Of a stretch of DNA of 64,000 bases, positions 24,073 through 32,816 are shown piece by piece. This DNA comes from an uncultured Chitinophaga sp. (GTDB taxonomy: Bacteria > Bacteroidota > Bacteroidia > Chitinophagales > Chitinophagaceae), in contig NZ_CALEJS010000015.1 of the NCBI RefSeq assembly GCF_937898475.1, positions 653,877-717,876 of the forward strand, given 5' to 3'. Under the pieces are notes generated by a model. The model had not been told where the DNA came from. It saw only the letters and a list, made by a program, of their open reading frames with translations, and did no database searches. Numbering within the stretch: position 1 is the stretch's first letter; each line of letters starts with the position of its first letter. The translations under genes were made by a program, and so were the position numbers.

Positions 24073-24924
24073 ATGAAACACCCTTTATGGCTATTTTGCA
24101 TCATAATGAACCTGTCAGCATTCGCACAGACACCCACAGCATCCTCTACCATTCATTTATGGCCGGGAAGCGTTCCCGGAGAAACGGCGCCTAAACACCC
24201 CGCAGTACAAACGCCCGATAGCAGCCGGGGCGTTACGCGCCTGAGCGATGTAACGGATCCTATCCTCAGTGTATATACGCCAAAGGCCGGTGTTGCTAAC
24301 CTGCATACCGGTATCGTGGTATGCCCGGGCGGCGGTTATAATATCCTGGCCATTAACCTGGAAGGTGAAGAAATAGCGCAATGGCTCTGCAGCCTGGGTT
24401 ATACAGCCTTTGTGCTGCAATACCGCGTGCCTAAGAAAGAGGCAGGCGCCCTGCAGGACGTACAACGGGCCATACGGCTGGTACGCCAGCGGGCTGCGCA
24501 ATGGCAGCTGCAGCCGGAACGCACAGGGGTAATGGGCTTTTCTGCCGGCGGCAGCCTGAGCGCGAGAGTAAGCACGCTATACGATCAAAACACCTATCCA
24601 CCGGTAGATGACGCGGATAAGCTGTCCTGCAAACCTGCTTTTGCCGTACTGATCTATCCTGCCTACCTGGACCAGGGGCCCTCACGCAGTCTCACTCCTG
24701 AACTGAAGGTGAATGCCCAAACGCCGCCTATGTTCCTGTTTGCCACAGCAGATGATCCCTATGGCAACAGTGCATTGGTAATGGCGGGCGCCCTTAGGGA
24801 CGCTAAAGTACCGGTAGAGCTGCATTTTTACGCCCAGGGCGGACATGGATATGGGCTCCGGTCCGGTAATGCTGCCGCAGAAGCCTGGCCGGGACTACTC
24901 GAAAAATGGCTGAAAAAACATTAA
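24073..24924 (+). CDS. Secreted alpha/beta-hydrolase, acetyl-esterase type
   Basis: A 283-residue protein with a signal peptide ending SAFAQ. The esterase/lipase fold is shown by CPGGGYNILA (oxyanion hole H/PGGG type), the nucleophile elbow GFSAGGSL (Ser), an Asp in ATADDPYGNSALVM and the catalytic His in GGHGYGLRSG. The opening LWPGSVPGE and the D-x-Y-T-P pattern (SVYTPKAG) are typical of Bacteroidota xylan acetyl-esterase-like enzymes (BD-FAE/Axe2-related) that deacetylate or deferuloylate hemicellulose. Substrate is inferred. It is followed 18 bp later by the HD-domain gene, so probably the first gene of a two-gene operon. Confidence 0.87.
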   Translation: MKHPLWLFCIIMNLSAFAQTPTASSTIHLWPGSVPGETAPKHPAVQTPDSSRGVTRLSDVTDPILSVYTPKAGVANLHTGIVVCPGGGYNILAINLEGEEIAQWLCSLGYTAFVLQYRVPKKEAGALQDVQRAIRLVRQRAAQWQLQPERTGVMGFSAGGSLSARVSTLYDQNTYPPVDDADKLSCKPAFAVLIYPAYLDQGPSRSLTPELKVNAQTPPMFLFATADDPYGNSALVMAGALRDAKVPVELHFYAQGGHGYGLRSGNAAAEAWPGLLEKWLKKH

Positions 24925-24942
24925 GCGCATAAAACATATGTC

Positions 24943-25542
24943 ATGGAAATAATACCTTTAGGAAGGACTGAATTCGGCAGCCCGGCCAATTCAGGCAATT
25001 CCCTCAGCCGGGAAGAAGCGGAAGCCCTGTTACAGGATTGGGTGAAAAATGAAAGGCTGCAGCTGCACATGCGGCAGGTGGCCCGGCTCATGGGCCGCTG
25101 GGCAGCAGAGAAAGAAGGTCTGGACGCTGCCGCACAGTGGCGATGGGAGCTGGCAGGACTGCTCCACGATGCCGACTGGGACCTCTGGCCCGAACAGCAT
25201 TGCCACAAGATCATTAAAGAGCTGGAAGCACGCGCCGTTTGCCCCGAAGTGATCCGCGCCATTGCCTCCCATGGCCCCCGGTATTTCGGGGTGGAACCCG
25301 TCAGCAAGATGGATAAGATGCTCTATGCCTTTGATGAGCTATCGGGCCTGATACACGCCTACTCTCTTATGCGGCCGGGTGGCTATGATGGCATGGACCT
25401 CAAGGGCGTTAAAAAAAGGCTGAAGGAAAAATCCTTTGCAGCCAACGTATCCCGCGAGGATATCCAGGATGCCTGCCAGCGGGCGGCCATTCAGCAGGAT
25501 GAGCTGATCAACTTCATCATCGCCAACCAGTTGCAGGGCTGA
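24943..25542 (+). CDS. HD-domain protein
   Basis: A 199-residue protein with the metal-binding HD pattern: HMRQVARLMG (first His), LAGLLHDADWD (HD), IKELEAR then AIASHG (His) and YAFDELSGLI (Asp). This is the HDIG-type compact domain found in predicted phosphohydrolases, often annotated simply as an HD protein, and probably acts on a nucleotide or phosphoester. No membrane segment or signal. It is closely spaced after the esterase gene and followed by a strong terminator, giving a likely bicistronic unit, although the two proteins have no obvious shared pathway. Confidence 0.85.
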   Translation: MEIIPLGRTEFGSPANSGNSLSREEAEALLQDWVKNERLQLHMRQVARLMGRWAAEKEGLDAAAQWRWELAGLLHDADWDLWPEQHCHKIIKELEARAVCPEVIRAIASHGPRYFGVEPVSKMDKMLYAFDELSGLIHAYSLMRPGGYDGMDLKGVKKRLKEKSFAANVSREDIQDACQRAAIQQDELINFIIANQLQG

Positions 25543-25632
25543 TACTTTTTTAACAAATACGCCAGAAGCATACCGAAAGCATAGAGCGCGCAAAGAGAGC
25601 GCTGCTAAAAATACTATCGAAACCGCCAAAGA

Positions 25633-25674
25633 GCCGTTTGCCTGCTGGCCATAACCAGGGCAAACGGCTTTTTT
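25633..25674 (+). terminator. Rho-independent terminator
   Basis: A perfect 10-bp stem GCCGTTTGCC / GGCAAACGGC (25633-25642, 25659-25668) followed by six T. It ends the esterase-HD unit. Confidence 0.92.
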
Positions 25675-25705
25675 AATCAGTAAGACAAGGACCAGTGCCA
25701 GCGCT

Positions 25706-26755
25706 TTATCTGATCAGGCGTTCCAACTGTCTCCAGTCATAGTAATGAAAGGTATGGTCCGTACTCATGGCCACAAACAGGCCGCTGGGAAAATCAGTTC
25801 CCAGGGGAATATTCGTTACCTCAGATCCATCGCTGTTGATGGCAGATACAGGTATCTTCTTCAGCAAGGTATGCTGGTGAGGAGCGCCGGAATCGCCTTC
25901 ACGGCGATATACATTGAAAGCGTTGGCCTCCTGGTCTGATACCAGAATATAACCGCTGCTATCGCTTGTTTTATAGATGCTGATCCCTTCATTGTCCAGC
26001 ATAAAATCCTGGCGGCCAAAAAAAGCCAGCTGCGCCCCTCCCCTGTCCGGGTCTGCATAATACTTGCGAACGCCTGCCTGTTCATCAGAATAATAGACAA
26101 AGCCCAGCTCATTATCTACCGCAATACTTTCTATTTCCTTTTTACCGCTGTATTGTCCGAATTTCCGTACAAGCATTGCCGTTACACCTCCTTTACCATT
26201 GTCCTGCAAACGGTATTGGAAGAGGTATCCATCCGCCGGGCCGGTTTTACGGCTTACGATGGCAAAGATCGCTGTATCAGCAGGACGCGTGTATAATGCA
26301 ACGCCCATCGGCAAACGATCCTGCTCGCCTTCGAACACAGGTATGCCACCGGCATCCAGCGGCTGCATATCCGGCAGGCGGAAAACACGCAGACTGTTGG
26401 TCTCACGCTCCGTGGTAACGGCGATATCAAGAAACTGGCCATTGACCCTTAAACCGTAGGCTACATCTACGTTATTCGGGCGTTTAAGCCCGCTTACTTT
26501 ACGCAGCACTTTTCCCTGGAGGTCAAATACATACAATGCACCATCTGAATCTTTGTCGGTACCCAGCACCAGGCTGGCGGCCGTATCTGCGGGGTTGATC
26601 CAGATAGCCGGATCATCGCTGTCGTGTCGCACCGCTGCCGTAACCACCACGGGTTTAAGTGCATCTGCCTGGGGCGCGGTATGGCCTGGATTACAAGCTG
26701 CAGCGGCTGCGCACATCCACCATGCGGCCGCACATTTTACATGTTTGTTATTCAT
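25706..26755 (-). CDS. Beta-propeller phytase lipoprotein
   Basis: A 349-residue protein. The signal ends in AAAACN, so it is probably lipid-anchored to the outer membrane. The beta-propeller phytase signatures are clear: DDPAIWINPADTAASLVLGTDKD, GALYVFDLQGKVL, NNVDVAYG, and later EIESIAVDNELGFVYYSDE and NEGISIYKTSDSSGYILVSDQ. These enzymes use calcium and release phosphate from phytate. The gene is 11 bp downstream of a TonB-dependent receptor, forming an operon, which suggests that inositol phosphates or another phytate product are imported. Length is that of the family. Confidence 0.93.
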   Translation of the reverse strand: MNNKHVKCAAAWWMCAAAAACNPGHTAPQADALKPVVVTAAVRHDSDDPAIWINPADTAASLVLGTDKDSDGALYVFDLQGKVLRKVSGLKRPNNVDVAYGLRVNGQFLDIAVTTERETNSLRVFRLPDMQPLDAGGIPVFEGEQDRLPMGVALYTRPADTAIFAIVSRKTGPADGYLFQYRLQDNGKGGVTAMLVRKFGQYSGKKEIESIAVDNELGFVYYSDEQAGVRKYYADPDRGGAQLAFFGRQDFMLDNEGISIYKTSDSSGYILVSDQEANAFNVYRREGDSGAPHQHTLLKKIPVSAINSDGSEVTNIPLGTDFPSGLFVAMSTDHTFHYYDWRQLERLIR

Positions 26756-26766
26756 ATCCCCGCTGA

Positions 26767-29583
26767 TTAAAGGTCAAACTTAAGTCCGAAATTATACCTG
26801 GGCCGGTAGTACTCCAATTGAGCCGTACGCGAAGCAACACCCTGGTAGTAACGTAAGGGCTGGTTAGTAAGGTTGTTCGCTTCCCCGAAAATGCGCAAAC
26901 GCTGCACTATCCTGTACGATGCATTGGCATCAAGAAAGAACTGCTGGTCGTAGTAACGGTCGGCGAAATCATCACCGCCCAGTTCATCCAGGTAGGCAGC
27001 AGTATAGTTGCCTGAGAGCCTGATTGTAAAACGCGGGTTCTCATAAGAGAGAGATGCGTTAAACATATGAGGCGCAGTACCCGGGAGGGCTGTTCCACTG
27101 CGCTTTTCACCGTCCCCGTTATAGATACCGTCCGCGCTGGATTTGGTGTAAGTATAGTTAAGATACACCCCAATGCCTTTCAGCAGGCCGGGCAGAAAAT
27201 CCAGCTGACGCTGCAGGGCCAGTTCAAAACCATATACGTTCACGTTATCACCATTGCGGGACTGGATATACACCCAATTTGATCCACCGGGCACGGGATT
27301 AGCCAGTTTGGGATAGTCTGCCGCGAATTTCTCCGTAGTGTATTGCTGATCCCGGAACACGTAGATGAAATCATTAATACGCTTATAGAAAACACCACCG
27401 GAAAGGATGCCAACGGATCTGAAGTAGTATTCGCCCATCCAGTCAAAGTTCCAGGCATAAGCCGCCTTTAACTGCGGGTTACCGGCATTGAGCTGCTCAT
27501 CGTCTGCCACGCTGCTTACATAAGGTGCAAGATCGTAATAGTTGGGACGGGCAATAGACGTGGTAACAGCCGCCCTGAGCACAAGATCATTGGAAGCCTT
27601 ATACCTGAAGGTTAGTCCGGGCAACACGTTCAGATAACTGTTCTTTATACTGCGCTCGCCTGCCAGCTCTTCTTCTTCCTGCACCACGTTACCTGTATAA
27701 TCCGTATGGGTGTTCTCAAGCCGCACACCGGCAATCATCGACAGCTTCGCTGAGAAGTCCTGATCCCAGCGTATATACCCTGCCGTTATGGTTTCTCTTG
27801 CGTGATAGTTAACGGCCAGGTATTCGGAAGGTTCCTCCTTTTCTTCAAACACGGCGGGATTTTTCAGGTCAAGGCCGCCCAGGTAATCCTTACTGACAAA
27901 GGCCCCGGGTACATACTGCGATCCCGGCTGGAAATGCTGACCATCCCAGGTTACACCGGGCAGGGTGGATAAATTGCCGACAGGCGACAGCGGATCGTAT
28001 TCGAAGAAATTGTTGTTCCTTTCCTTGTCTTTGATACGAACGCGGACGCCCGAACGGAAACGGCCTTTCTGTCCGCCGATCACGCTGAAAGGGAAGCGCA
28101 GGTTCAGTTTCATACCCAGCTCTTTGTCCTTCGTATCATCATTGTTCTCTGTAAGACCGTCAAACGCAAAGTTCTCAGGCGTATTAGCATTGGATGAAGC
28201 AAAGGGATGACGGGAGTCTGCCAGCTGCAGGGTGATGGGCACATCTTCCGCCACAAATTCCATATACCGTTCATGCGGACGGCGCTCTCCTGCTATGGAG
28301 TAAGACACTGCCCAGTCGAGGTCTACCTTGGGACTCAGCAGGTGTTCTCCCCTGAGAGAATAATTCTGCACGCGCTGGTCTTCCAGTCGCCGGCCCTTAT
28401 TACGGCCACCGTTGATGCCTCCCTTGTTCTGGCGGCTGAGCGAACCGGTATAAGCAGTTAGCTGCTCATTATCGTCATACACGGGCTCAATATCTTTCAG
28501 GCGATAGGCAAAGCGGTTCTCACGATCATCCCGCCAGGAGTACATCCCGTTGAGGTAAAGCGTATGACGGGAGTTGATCTTATAATCCAGTGCAGCAGCA
28601 GCGCTTCTGCGGATGCGCTGTACATCATATTTGCGTATTTCCATTTCTTCCAGGTACACATTGCCGTGATCATCCTTCAGCCAGGCCCCCTCGATATTGT
28701 CAGAACCGTAATCATTGTTATTGTAAGAGGCGCTGAGCACTGCGCCCAGCTTGCTGTTAAAGAAACGGTTGCCCAGCACCAGGGAGCCGGTATACAGCGG
28801 TTTGCTGCGAATGGGATTGAAGCCGCCAGACAGAGTAGCCGACAGGCGAGGACCATTAGGCGCGGCGCGGGTAACCAGGTTCACGGATCCACCAATGGCA
28901 TCAGCATCCATATCGGGCGTAAGCGTTTTATTTACTTCAATGGTCTGGATCATGTCTGAGGGAATAAGGTCCATCTGTACGCGGCGGTTGTCCCCTTCTG
29001 CAGAAGGGATACGGTCTCCGTTCATGGTAACGGAATTGAGCTCCGGGGCCAGTCCGCGGATAATGATATTCCTTGCTTCACCCTGGTCATTCTGCATGGT
29101 GATACCGGGAATACGTTTTATTGCATCGCCGATATTGGCATCCGGGAAACGGCCTATCTGGTCGGCAGAAACGATATTGGTAATATTCGGGTTATTCTTC
29201 TGCTGGTTCAGGGCGCGTGCCTGGCCGCGAAGACGGTCACCCATGATCACCACTTCCTTACCTGCAATCTGGCGGTCTGCCAGCCGGAAATCCACTTCCG
29301 ATGTTTTACCGGCGCTTACTGTAACCTGCTGGCTGGCCTGCTGATAACCCAGGTAAGTGATCGTAATGGTATAGCTGCCCGCCGGTACATCCAGGAACTC
29401 ATATCTCCCGAACTGGTTGGATACCGTATAATGATTACCGGGGCTGAGCTTGAGCGTAGCGCCCGGCAGTGAAAGCCCCTGGTTCTTATCTGTCACCGTA
29501 CCTGTTACCAGGCCTGCATCCTGCGCAAAGGTGAGCGTCTTTAATAACAGGGTCATTACAGACAATAGTAATAATCGTTTCAT
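26767..29583 (-). CDS. TonB-dependent receptor (phytase-associated)
   Basis: A 938-residue receptor with the chosen ATG at 29583, which starts a proper signal peptide (MKRLLLLSVMTLLL...FAQ); the frame extends 24 codons further upstream without one. Order: signal, carboxypeptidase-regulatory-like beta-sandwich (GTVTDKNQGLSLPGATLKL), plug (IGRFPDANIGDAIKRIPG, RGLAPELNSVTMNG), a beta-barrel and a terminal Phe-containing strand (RPRYNFGLKFDL). The plug wording (LTPDMDADAIGGSVNL) is the SusC-independent Bacteroidota/Proteobacteria type. With the phytase directly behind, the ligand is probably an inositol phosphate or a chelated phosphate; that is inferred from context. Two copies of a CGTAACAAAAA motif lie upstream. 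Confidence 0.92.
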   Translation of the reverse strand: MKRLLLLSVMTLLLKTLTFAQDAGLVTGTVTDKNQGLSLPGATLKLSPGNHYTVSNQFGRYEFLDVPAGSYTITITYLGYQQASQQVTVSAGKTSEVDFRLADRQIAGKEVVIMGDRLRGQARALNQQKNNPNITNIVSADQIGRFPDANIGDAIKRIPGITMQNDQGEARNIIIRGLAPELNSVTMNGDRIPSAEGDNRRVQMDLIPSDMIQTIEVNKTLTPDMDADAIGGSVNLVTRAAPNGPRLSATLSGGFNPIRSKPLYTGSLVLGNRFFNSKLGAVLSASYNNNDYGSDNIEGAWLKDDHGNVYLEEMEIRKYDVQRIRRSAAAALDYKINSRHTLYLNGMYSWRDDRENRFAYRLKDIEPVYDDNEQLTAYTGSLSRQNKGGINGGRNKGRRLEDQRVQNYSLRGEHLLSPKVDLDWAVSYSIAGERRPHERYMEFVAEDVPITLQLADSRHPFASSNANTPENFAFDGLTENNDDTKDKELGMKLNLRFPFSVIGGQKGRFRSGVRVRIKDKERNNNFFEYDPLSPVGNLSTLPGVTWDGQHFQPGSQYVPGAFVSKDYLGGLDLKNPAVFEEKEEPSEYLAVNYHARETITAGYIRWDQDFSAKLSMIAGVRLENTHTDYTGNVVQEEEELAGERSIKNSYLNVLPGLTFRYKASNDLVLRAAVTTSIARPNYYDLAPYVSSVADDEQLNAGNPQLKAAYAWNFDWMGEYYFRSVGILSGGVFYKRINDFIYVFRDQQYTTEKFAADYPKLANPVPGGSNWVYIQSRNGDNVNVYGFELALQRQLDFLPGLLKGIGVYLNYTYTKSSADGIYNGDGEKRSGTALPGTAPHMFNASLSYENPRFTIRLSGNYTAAYLDELGGDDFADRYYDQQFFLDANASYRIVQRLRIFGEANNLTNQPLRYYQGVASRTAQLEYYRPRYNFGLKFDL

Positions 29584-29886
29584 TGCTTGTATGTTTTTTA
29601 TCCCGGGCAAAAGTGCAAAGCTGCGGACCCACTGCCAAGATCCGGGGCGTAACAAAAAGGAAACAGCGTTACAGTAAGCATATACATAGTGGCAACAACG
29701 TGAACAAATAAGCCATAATTATCTGATTATCAATTCAGGGTTCCGTAACAAAAAAGCCATTAAGGAATTGTTAAGCGTCTGAAAATATGAGGCTTGAGGT
29801 TTGTTAGAAATTAGATGTTCAGGCTGTTGACCTGCTGAGAACCTGTAACCTGCATCAAACCTCAAACCTCAAACCTCAAACTAACT
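29584..29886. other. Gene-free region between the TPR-HTH regulator and the receptor
   Basis: It contains the receptor leader, two direct copies of CGTAACAAAAA (29648-29658 and 29744-29754, 96 bp apart; TTTTTGTTACG on the transcribed strand), and island 13. No gene is visible. Confidence 0.6.
29788..29885. repeat. Heptamer-periodic inverted repeat island 13 (CCTCAAA words)
   Basis: Right arm 29853-29885 has an exact 7-nt tandem, CCTCAAA three times with CATCAAA before. Left arm 29788-29807 is opposite (TGAGGCT, TGAGGTT, TGTTAGA). It begins 1 nt after the stop codon of the TPR-HTH regulator. Confidence 0.75.
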
Positions 29887-31473
29887 TTAAAGCGACTGAA
29901 TAAACGCAGTGAGGTTCTCATCTATATTCAGTTTTTTCCTGAGGCGGTAGCGCATTACCCGGAGGCTGTCCTGCGAAACGCTCAGCAGGGTGGCAATGTC
30001 TCCGGAAGGCAGGTTCATTTTCAGCAGGGCTACCAGGCGCAGATCTGCAGGTGTTAGTTTATCGCAGTATTTTTTCAGGTTATTATAGAAGGCGTGATGA
30101 ACCTGTTCAAACATGTTGCTGAACTCCTCCCAGTAGTGATCATGATGGAAGCTGTGGTTGATCTGTTGCTGTAATTGCCTCAGTTGCTTTTTTTGGTCGC
30201 GGCGGTCATCTTTCACCAGTTCGTCCAGGCGCTGCTGCAGTTGTTCCAGCAGCTGGTTCTTCTGTATGATGTGCAGCGTATGGGCGGAGAGCTCCATTTT
30301 CCGGTGTTCCAGCTCTGTCTGCATCTTCTCTTTCTGCGATTCGAATTGCTGTTTATCCTGCCGGGCCAGTATCTCCGCATGCCTGATCTTCAGGCGCTGC
30401 CGGCTGATGATGACGGTGCCCAGCACAATGAGCAGCACAACTACAATGATCACTGCCAGGGTAGTAATGCGGGTAACCCTGCGGGTGTTGGTGAACCCGT
30501 CTATCTCGCGGTTCTTTTTCTCCAGTTCATACATGGTTTGCAGCAGTGCCACCTGCCTGCTGCTTTCCTTTGAATAGATGTCCAGCAGGTGACTGCGGCT
30601 AAGTTCCAGGTAATAGTAGGCGCTATCGTGGCTGCCAAGCAGGTGGTAGGCTTTGGCCATGTCGCGGTAGGCGCCGCTCACCTGGTAGGGCTCATTCACT
30701 TTCCGGGCCAGGACCAGGGCCTGCTGTGTCTGATATAACCCTTCGCGGTAGCGGCCTGTTTTACGCAGTACATCGCCCAGGTTGTTGAGCACTTCAATAC
30801 TGGCGGTATCATCGGCAATAGCCCTGTTCAACTGCAGGGCCTGTTGAAAGTAATATCCTGCAGAATCATAACGGGCCAGGTCTTCGTGTATGCTGCCTAT
30901 ATTTTCATAGATCTTGGCCATGCCCTGCCGATCATCCAGCTGCAGGTATTGTGCCAGCGCCTGGCGTTGAAAAAGGAACGCGCTATCATAGGATTGCTGT
31001 TTTTCATACAGGTGGCCGATCTTCCCAAGGGTGGCGGCCATACCTGCTTTGTTCTTCTCACGGCTGTAAATCAGCAGGGCCCCTTCATACTGCTTTTTGG
31101 CCATCGCGGGTTGCCGGTTGTAGTAATACAAGGTGCCGATGTCGTCCAGGTTCCCGGCCAGGGCGTTCATGCGGCCTGTCTGGCGGAATAGTTCGCCCGC
31201 CTGCAGGTAAAAGTCGAGCGACTGGGGATAATGCCCCAGGTGAAAACAGCGGCGGCCCATCTGCTGCAGACTGGCAGCCGCGGACGCCAGGTCTTGCTGC
31301 GCGATGGCTTTGTTGTAAGCCGCTTTCAGCTGCAAAAAACCAGCATCGGTGAATTGCGTTTGCTGAAGATGAGTACCTGGCTCAAACTGGCGAAGTTTCA
31401 GTGAGCGCTCCTGCTGCGCGAACACTGGCAGCGGAAACCAGGCAATGATCAGGAAAAGACGTAACAAGTTCAT
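29887..31473 (-). CDS. Membrane-anchored TPR protein with LuxR-like C-terminal HTH
   Basis: A 528-residue protein: signal-like N-terminus (MNLLRLFLIIAWFPLPVFAQ), about seven TPR units in the periplasmic part (AGMAATLGKIGHLYEKQ, AKIYENIGSIHEDLARYDSA, EVLNNLGDVLRKTGRY), one transmembrane helix (TTLAVIIVVVLLIVLGTVII), a long coiled coil (EKMQTELEHRKMELSAH...), and a C-terminal helix-turn-helix (LTPADLRLVALLKMNLPSGDIATLLSVSQDSLRVMRYRLRKKL). This is the Bacteroidota one-component architecture in which a periplasmic signal controls transcription from the membrane. It lies just upstream of the receptor-phytase operon on the same strand, so it may regulate that operon; this is inference. Confidence 0.85.
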   Translation of the reverse strand: MNLLRLFLIIAWFPLPVFAQQERSLKLRQFEPGTHLQQTQFTDAGFLQLKAAYNKAIAQQDLASAAASLQQMGRRCFHLGHYPQSLDFYLQAGELFRQTGRMNALAGNLDDIGTLYYYNRQPAMAKKQYEGALLIYSREKNKAGMAATLGKIGHLYEKQQSYDSAFLFQRQALAQYLQLDDRQGMAKIYENIGSIHEDLARYDSAGYYFQQALQLNRAIADDTASIEVLNNLGDVLRKTGRYREGLYQTQQALVLARKVNEPYQVSGAYRDMAKAYHLLGSHDSAYYYLELSRSHLLDIYSKESSRQVALLQTMYELEKKNREIDGFTNTRRVTRITTLAVIIVVVLLIVLGTVIISRQRLKIRHAEILARQDKQQFESQKEKMQTELEHRKMELSAHTLHIIQKNQLLEQLQQRLDELVKDDRRDQKKQLRQLQQQINHSFHHDHYWEEFSNMFEQVHHAFYNNLKKYCDKLTPADLRLVALLKMNLPSGDIATLLSVSQDSLRVMRYRLRKKLNIDENLTAFIQSL

Positions 31474-31649
31474 ATTGACTGCAAAGGAAGCAGTTTAATG
31501 TTATCTTATTGTTACGTGGTTAGCGTTGTAAACGTTCCTGCTGTCTTGTCTTAGCTATTGTTGTTTGCTGAATGTTTTTTAGCGGAATTTCAAAGCGGGC
31601 AGAGCGGCTGGCTGTAAGAGTAAGCATTAAGCATCCGCCCCGCTGGCCC

Positions 31650-32816
31650 TCACCACGCCCCTTCCGCTCCCCCGCCGCCACCAGTACCGCCACCAAACTT
31701 AAAGTCAGTATTGCGGGCGGGCGCCTGCGGAGTAGAAAAGGTTTCTGTGATGATAAGGGATTCTGCCTGTAGGCGTTCAAAGAGTTGTGCGTGATTCACC
31801 GGCTGATAGGTGAAGCCGTGTTTAGGCGTATGCAGATAGCGGATCAGCGTATAGGCAACGGCGATGAGCAGTCCGCCGCAAAGGGTCATAGCTGCTTCGA
31901 TGGATAAAATGCTGTAGTAGTAACGGATGGTATAGATGGAAGCGGCAGCGAGCAACAGGCCTATACGCAGGAGGCTGATGTTCTTCTGACGGATTCCCAG
32001 GACCAGATAGATGATGGGAATGAGGATGGTGGTTGTCCAGAACAGCCAGCCGGCAGGAATAGACTGACCGGGAAGCAGGTGAAGGCCGAACATCTCGTTG
32101 GACACTTCGCGGACTACAAAGTAGTTACCGGCGAGGTAAAGGGTGATGAGTGAGCTGATCTCAGCAGCAGCGAAACAGTTGGTATAGTGACGCCACTTTT
32201 CATTGCGGCACCATCGCCGCGCCAGTTGATAGATCAGCAGGGAGGCGATCATCACAACAAAAGGTACCGTGACGCGGGCTATGCTGCCGGTTTCGAGATA
32301 GAGGTAAAACAGCACGCCGAGGAAAGCGAGAACGGCGCAGGCAGACATCATCATATCGGCAAAGCGCAGGGTAGCATATCCGGCTGCCAGGAAGATCATG
32401 CCGCAATGCATCCAGGCAGGTATGTCGACATCAATGTTGAAGACACCCAACAGCAGTATGGCGCTCATCCACAATAAACCATCGTCTACGCCGGATCGAT
32501 GATGTTGCTTATCTTTTATAAAAATTTCCAGTACCGTGTAAACGCCGAGGCCGAACATGAACACCAATACACGCCAGGCTTTCTCGATCCCCGCCATAAA
32601 AATGAGACAACAGAAAGCCAGCGAAAACAGTACGATCACAGCAGTGAGGAGGAAAAGGCCACTGCGGATAAAAGGATTGGGTGTGTAAAACCCCGACGGA
32701 TATGCCGCAGCAATACGCGCTTTTTCTTCTGCAGAAATGCATCCTTCTTTATGAGCATATTCAGCTTCCTCCTGTAATGCGGCATTATCCAGCCATTCCC
32801 TGTTATAGGCGATCAT
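31650..32816 (-). CDS. Polytopic membrane protein with Gly-rich C-terminus
   Basis: A 388-residue protein with about ten hydrophobic helices after a soluble helical N-terminus (AEEKARIAAAYP). The C-terminus ends FKFGGGTGGGGGAEGAW, a flexible Gly-rich tail. The N-terminal region is reminiscent of DUF2157-type proteins, and the upstream gene is DUF2157-like, so the two may form a complex. They overlap by 14 bp (translational coupling). No catalytic motif is visible. Function is unknown. Confidence 0.72.
   Translation of the reverse strand: MIAYNREWLDNAALQEEAEYAHKEGCISAEEKARIAAAYPSGFYTPNPFIRSGLFLLTAVIVLFSLAFCCLIFMAGIEKAWRVLVFMFGLGVYTVLEIFIKDKQHHRSGVDDGLLWMSAILLLGVFNIDVDIPAWMHCGMIFLAAGYATLRFADMMMSACAVLAFLGVLFYLYLETGSIARVTVPFVVMIASLLIYQLARRWCRNEKWRHYTNCFAAAEISSLITLYLAGNYFVVREVSNEMFGLHLLPGQSIPAGWLFWTTTILIPIIYLVLGIRQKNISLLRIGLLLAAASIYTIRYYYSILSIEAAMTLCGGLLIAVAYTLIRYLHTPKHGFTYQPVNHAQLFERLQAESLIITETFSTPQAPARNTDFKFGGGTGGGGGAEGAW

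Noticed and set aside
29584..29655. 24-codon N-terminal extension of the receptor
   Set aside because: The signal peptide begins at the ATG 29583; the extension lacks export features.
29853..29885. CRISPR-like array
   Set aside because: The repeat unit is 7 nt with no spacers and there is no cas gene; it belongs to the heptamer island class.
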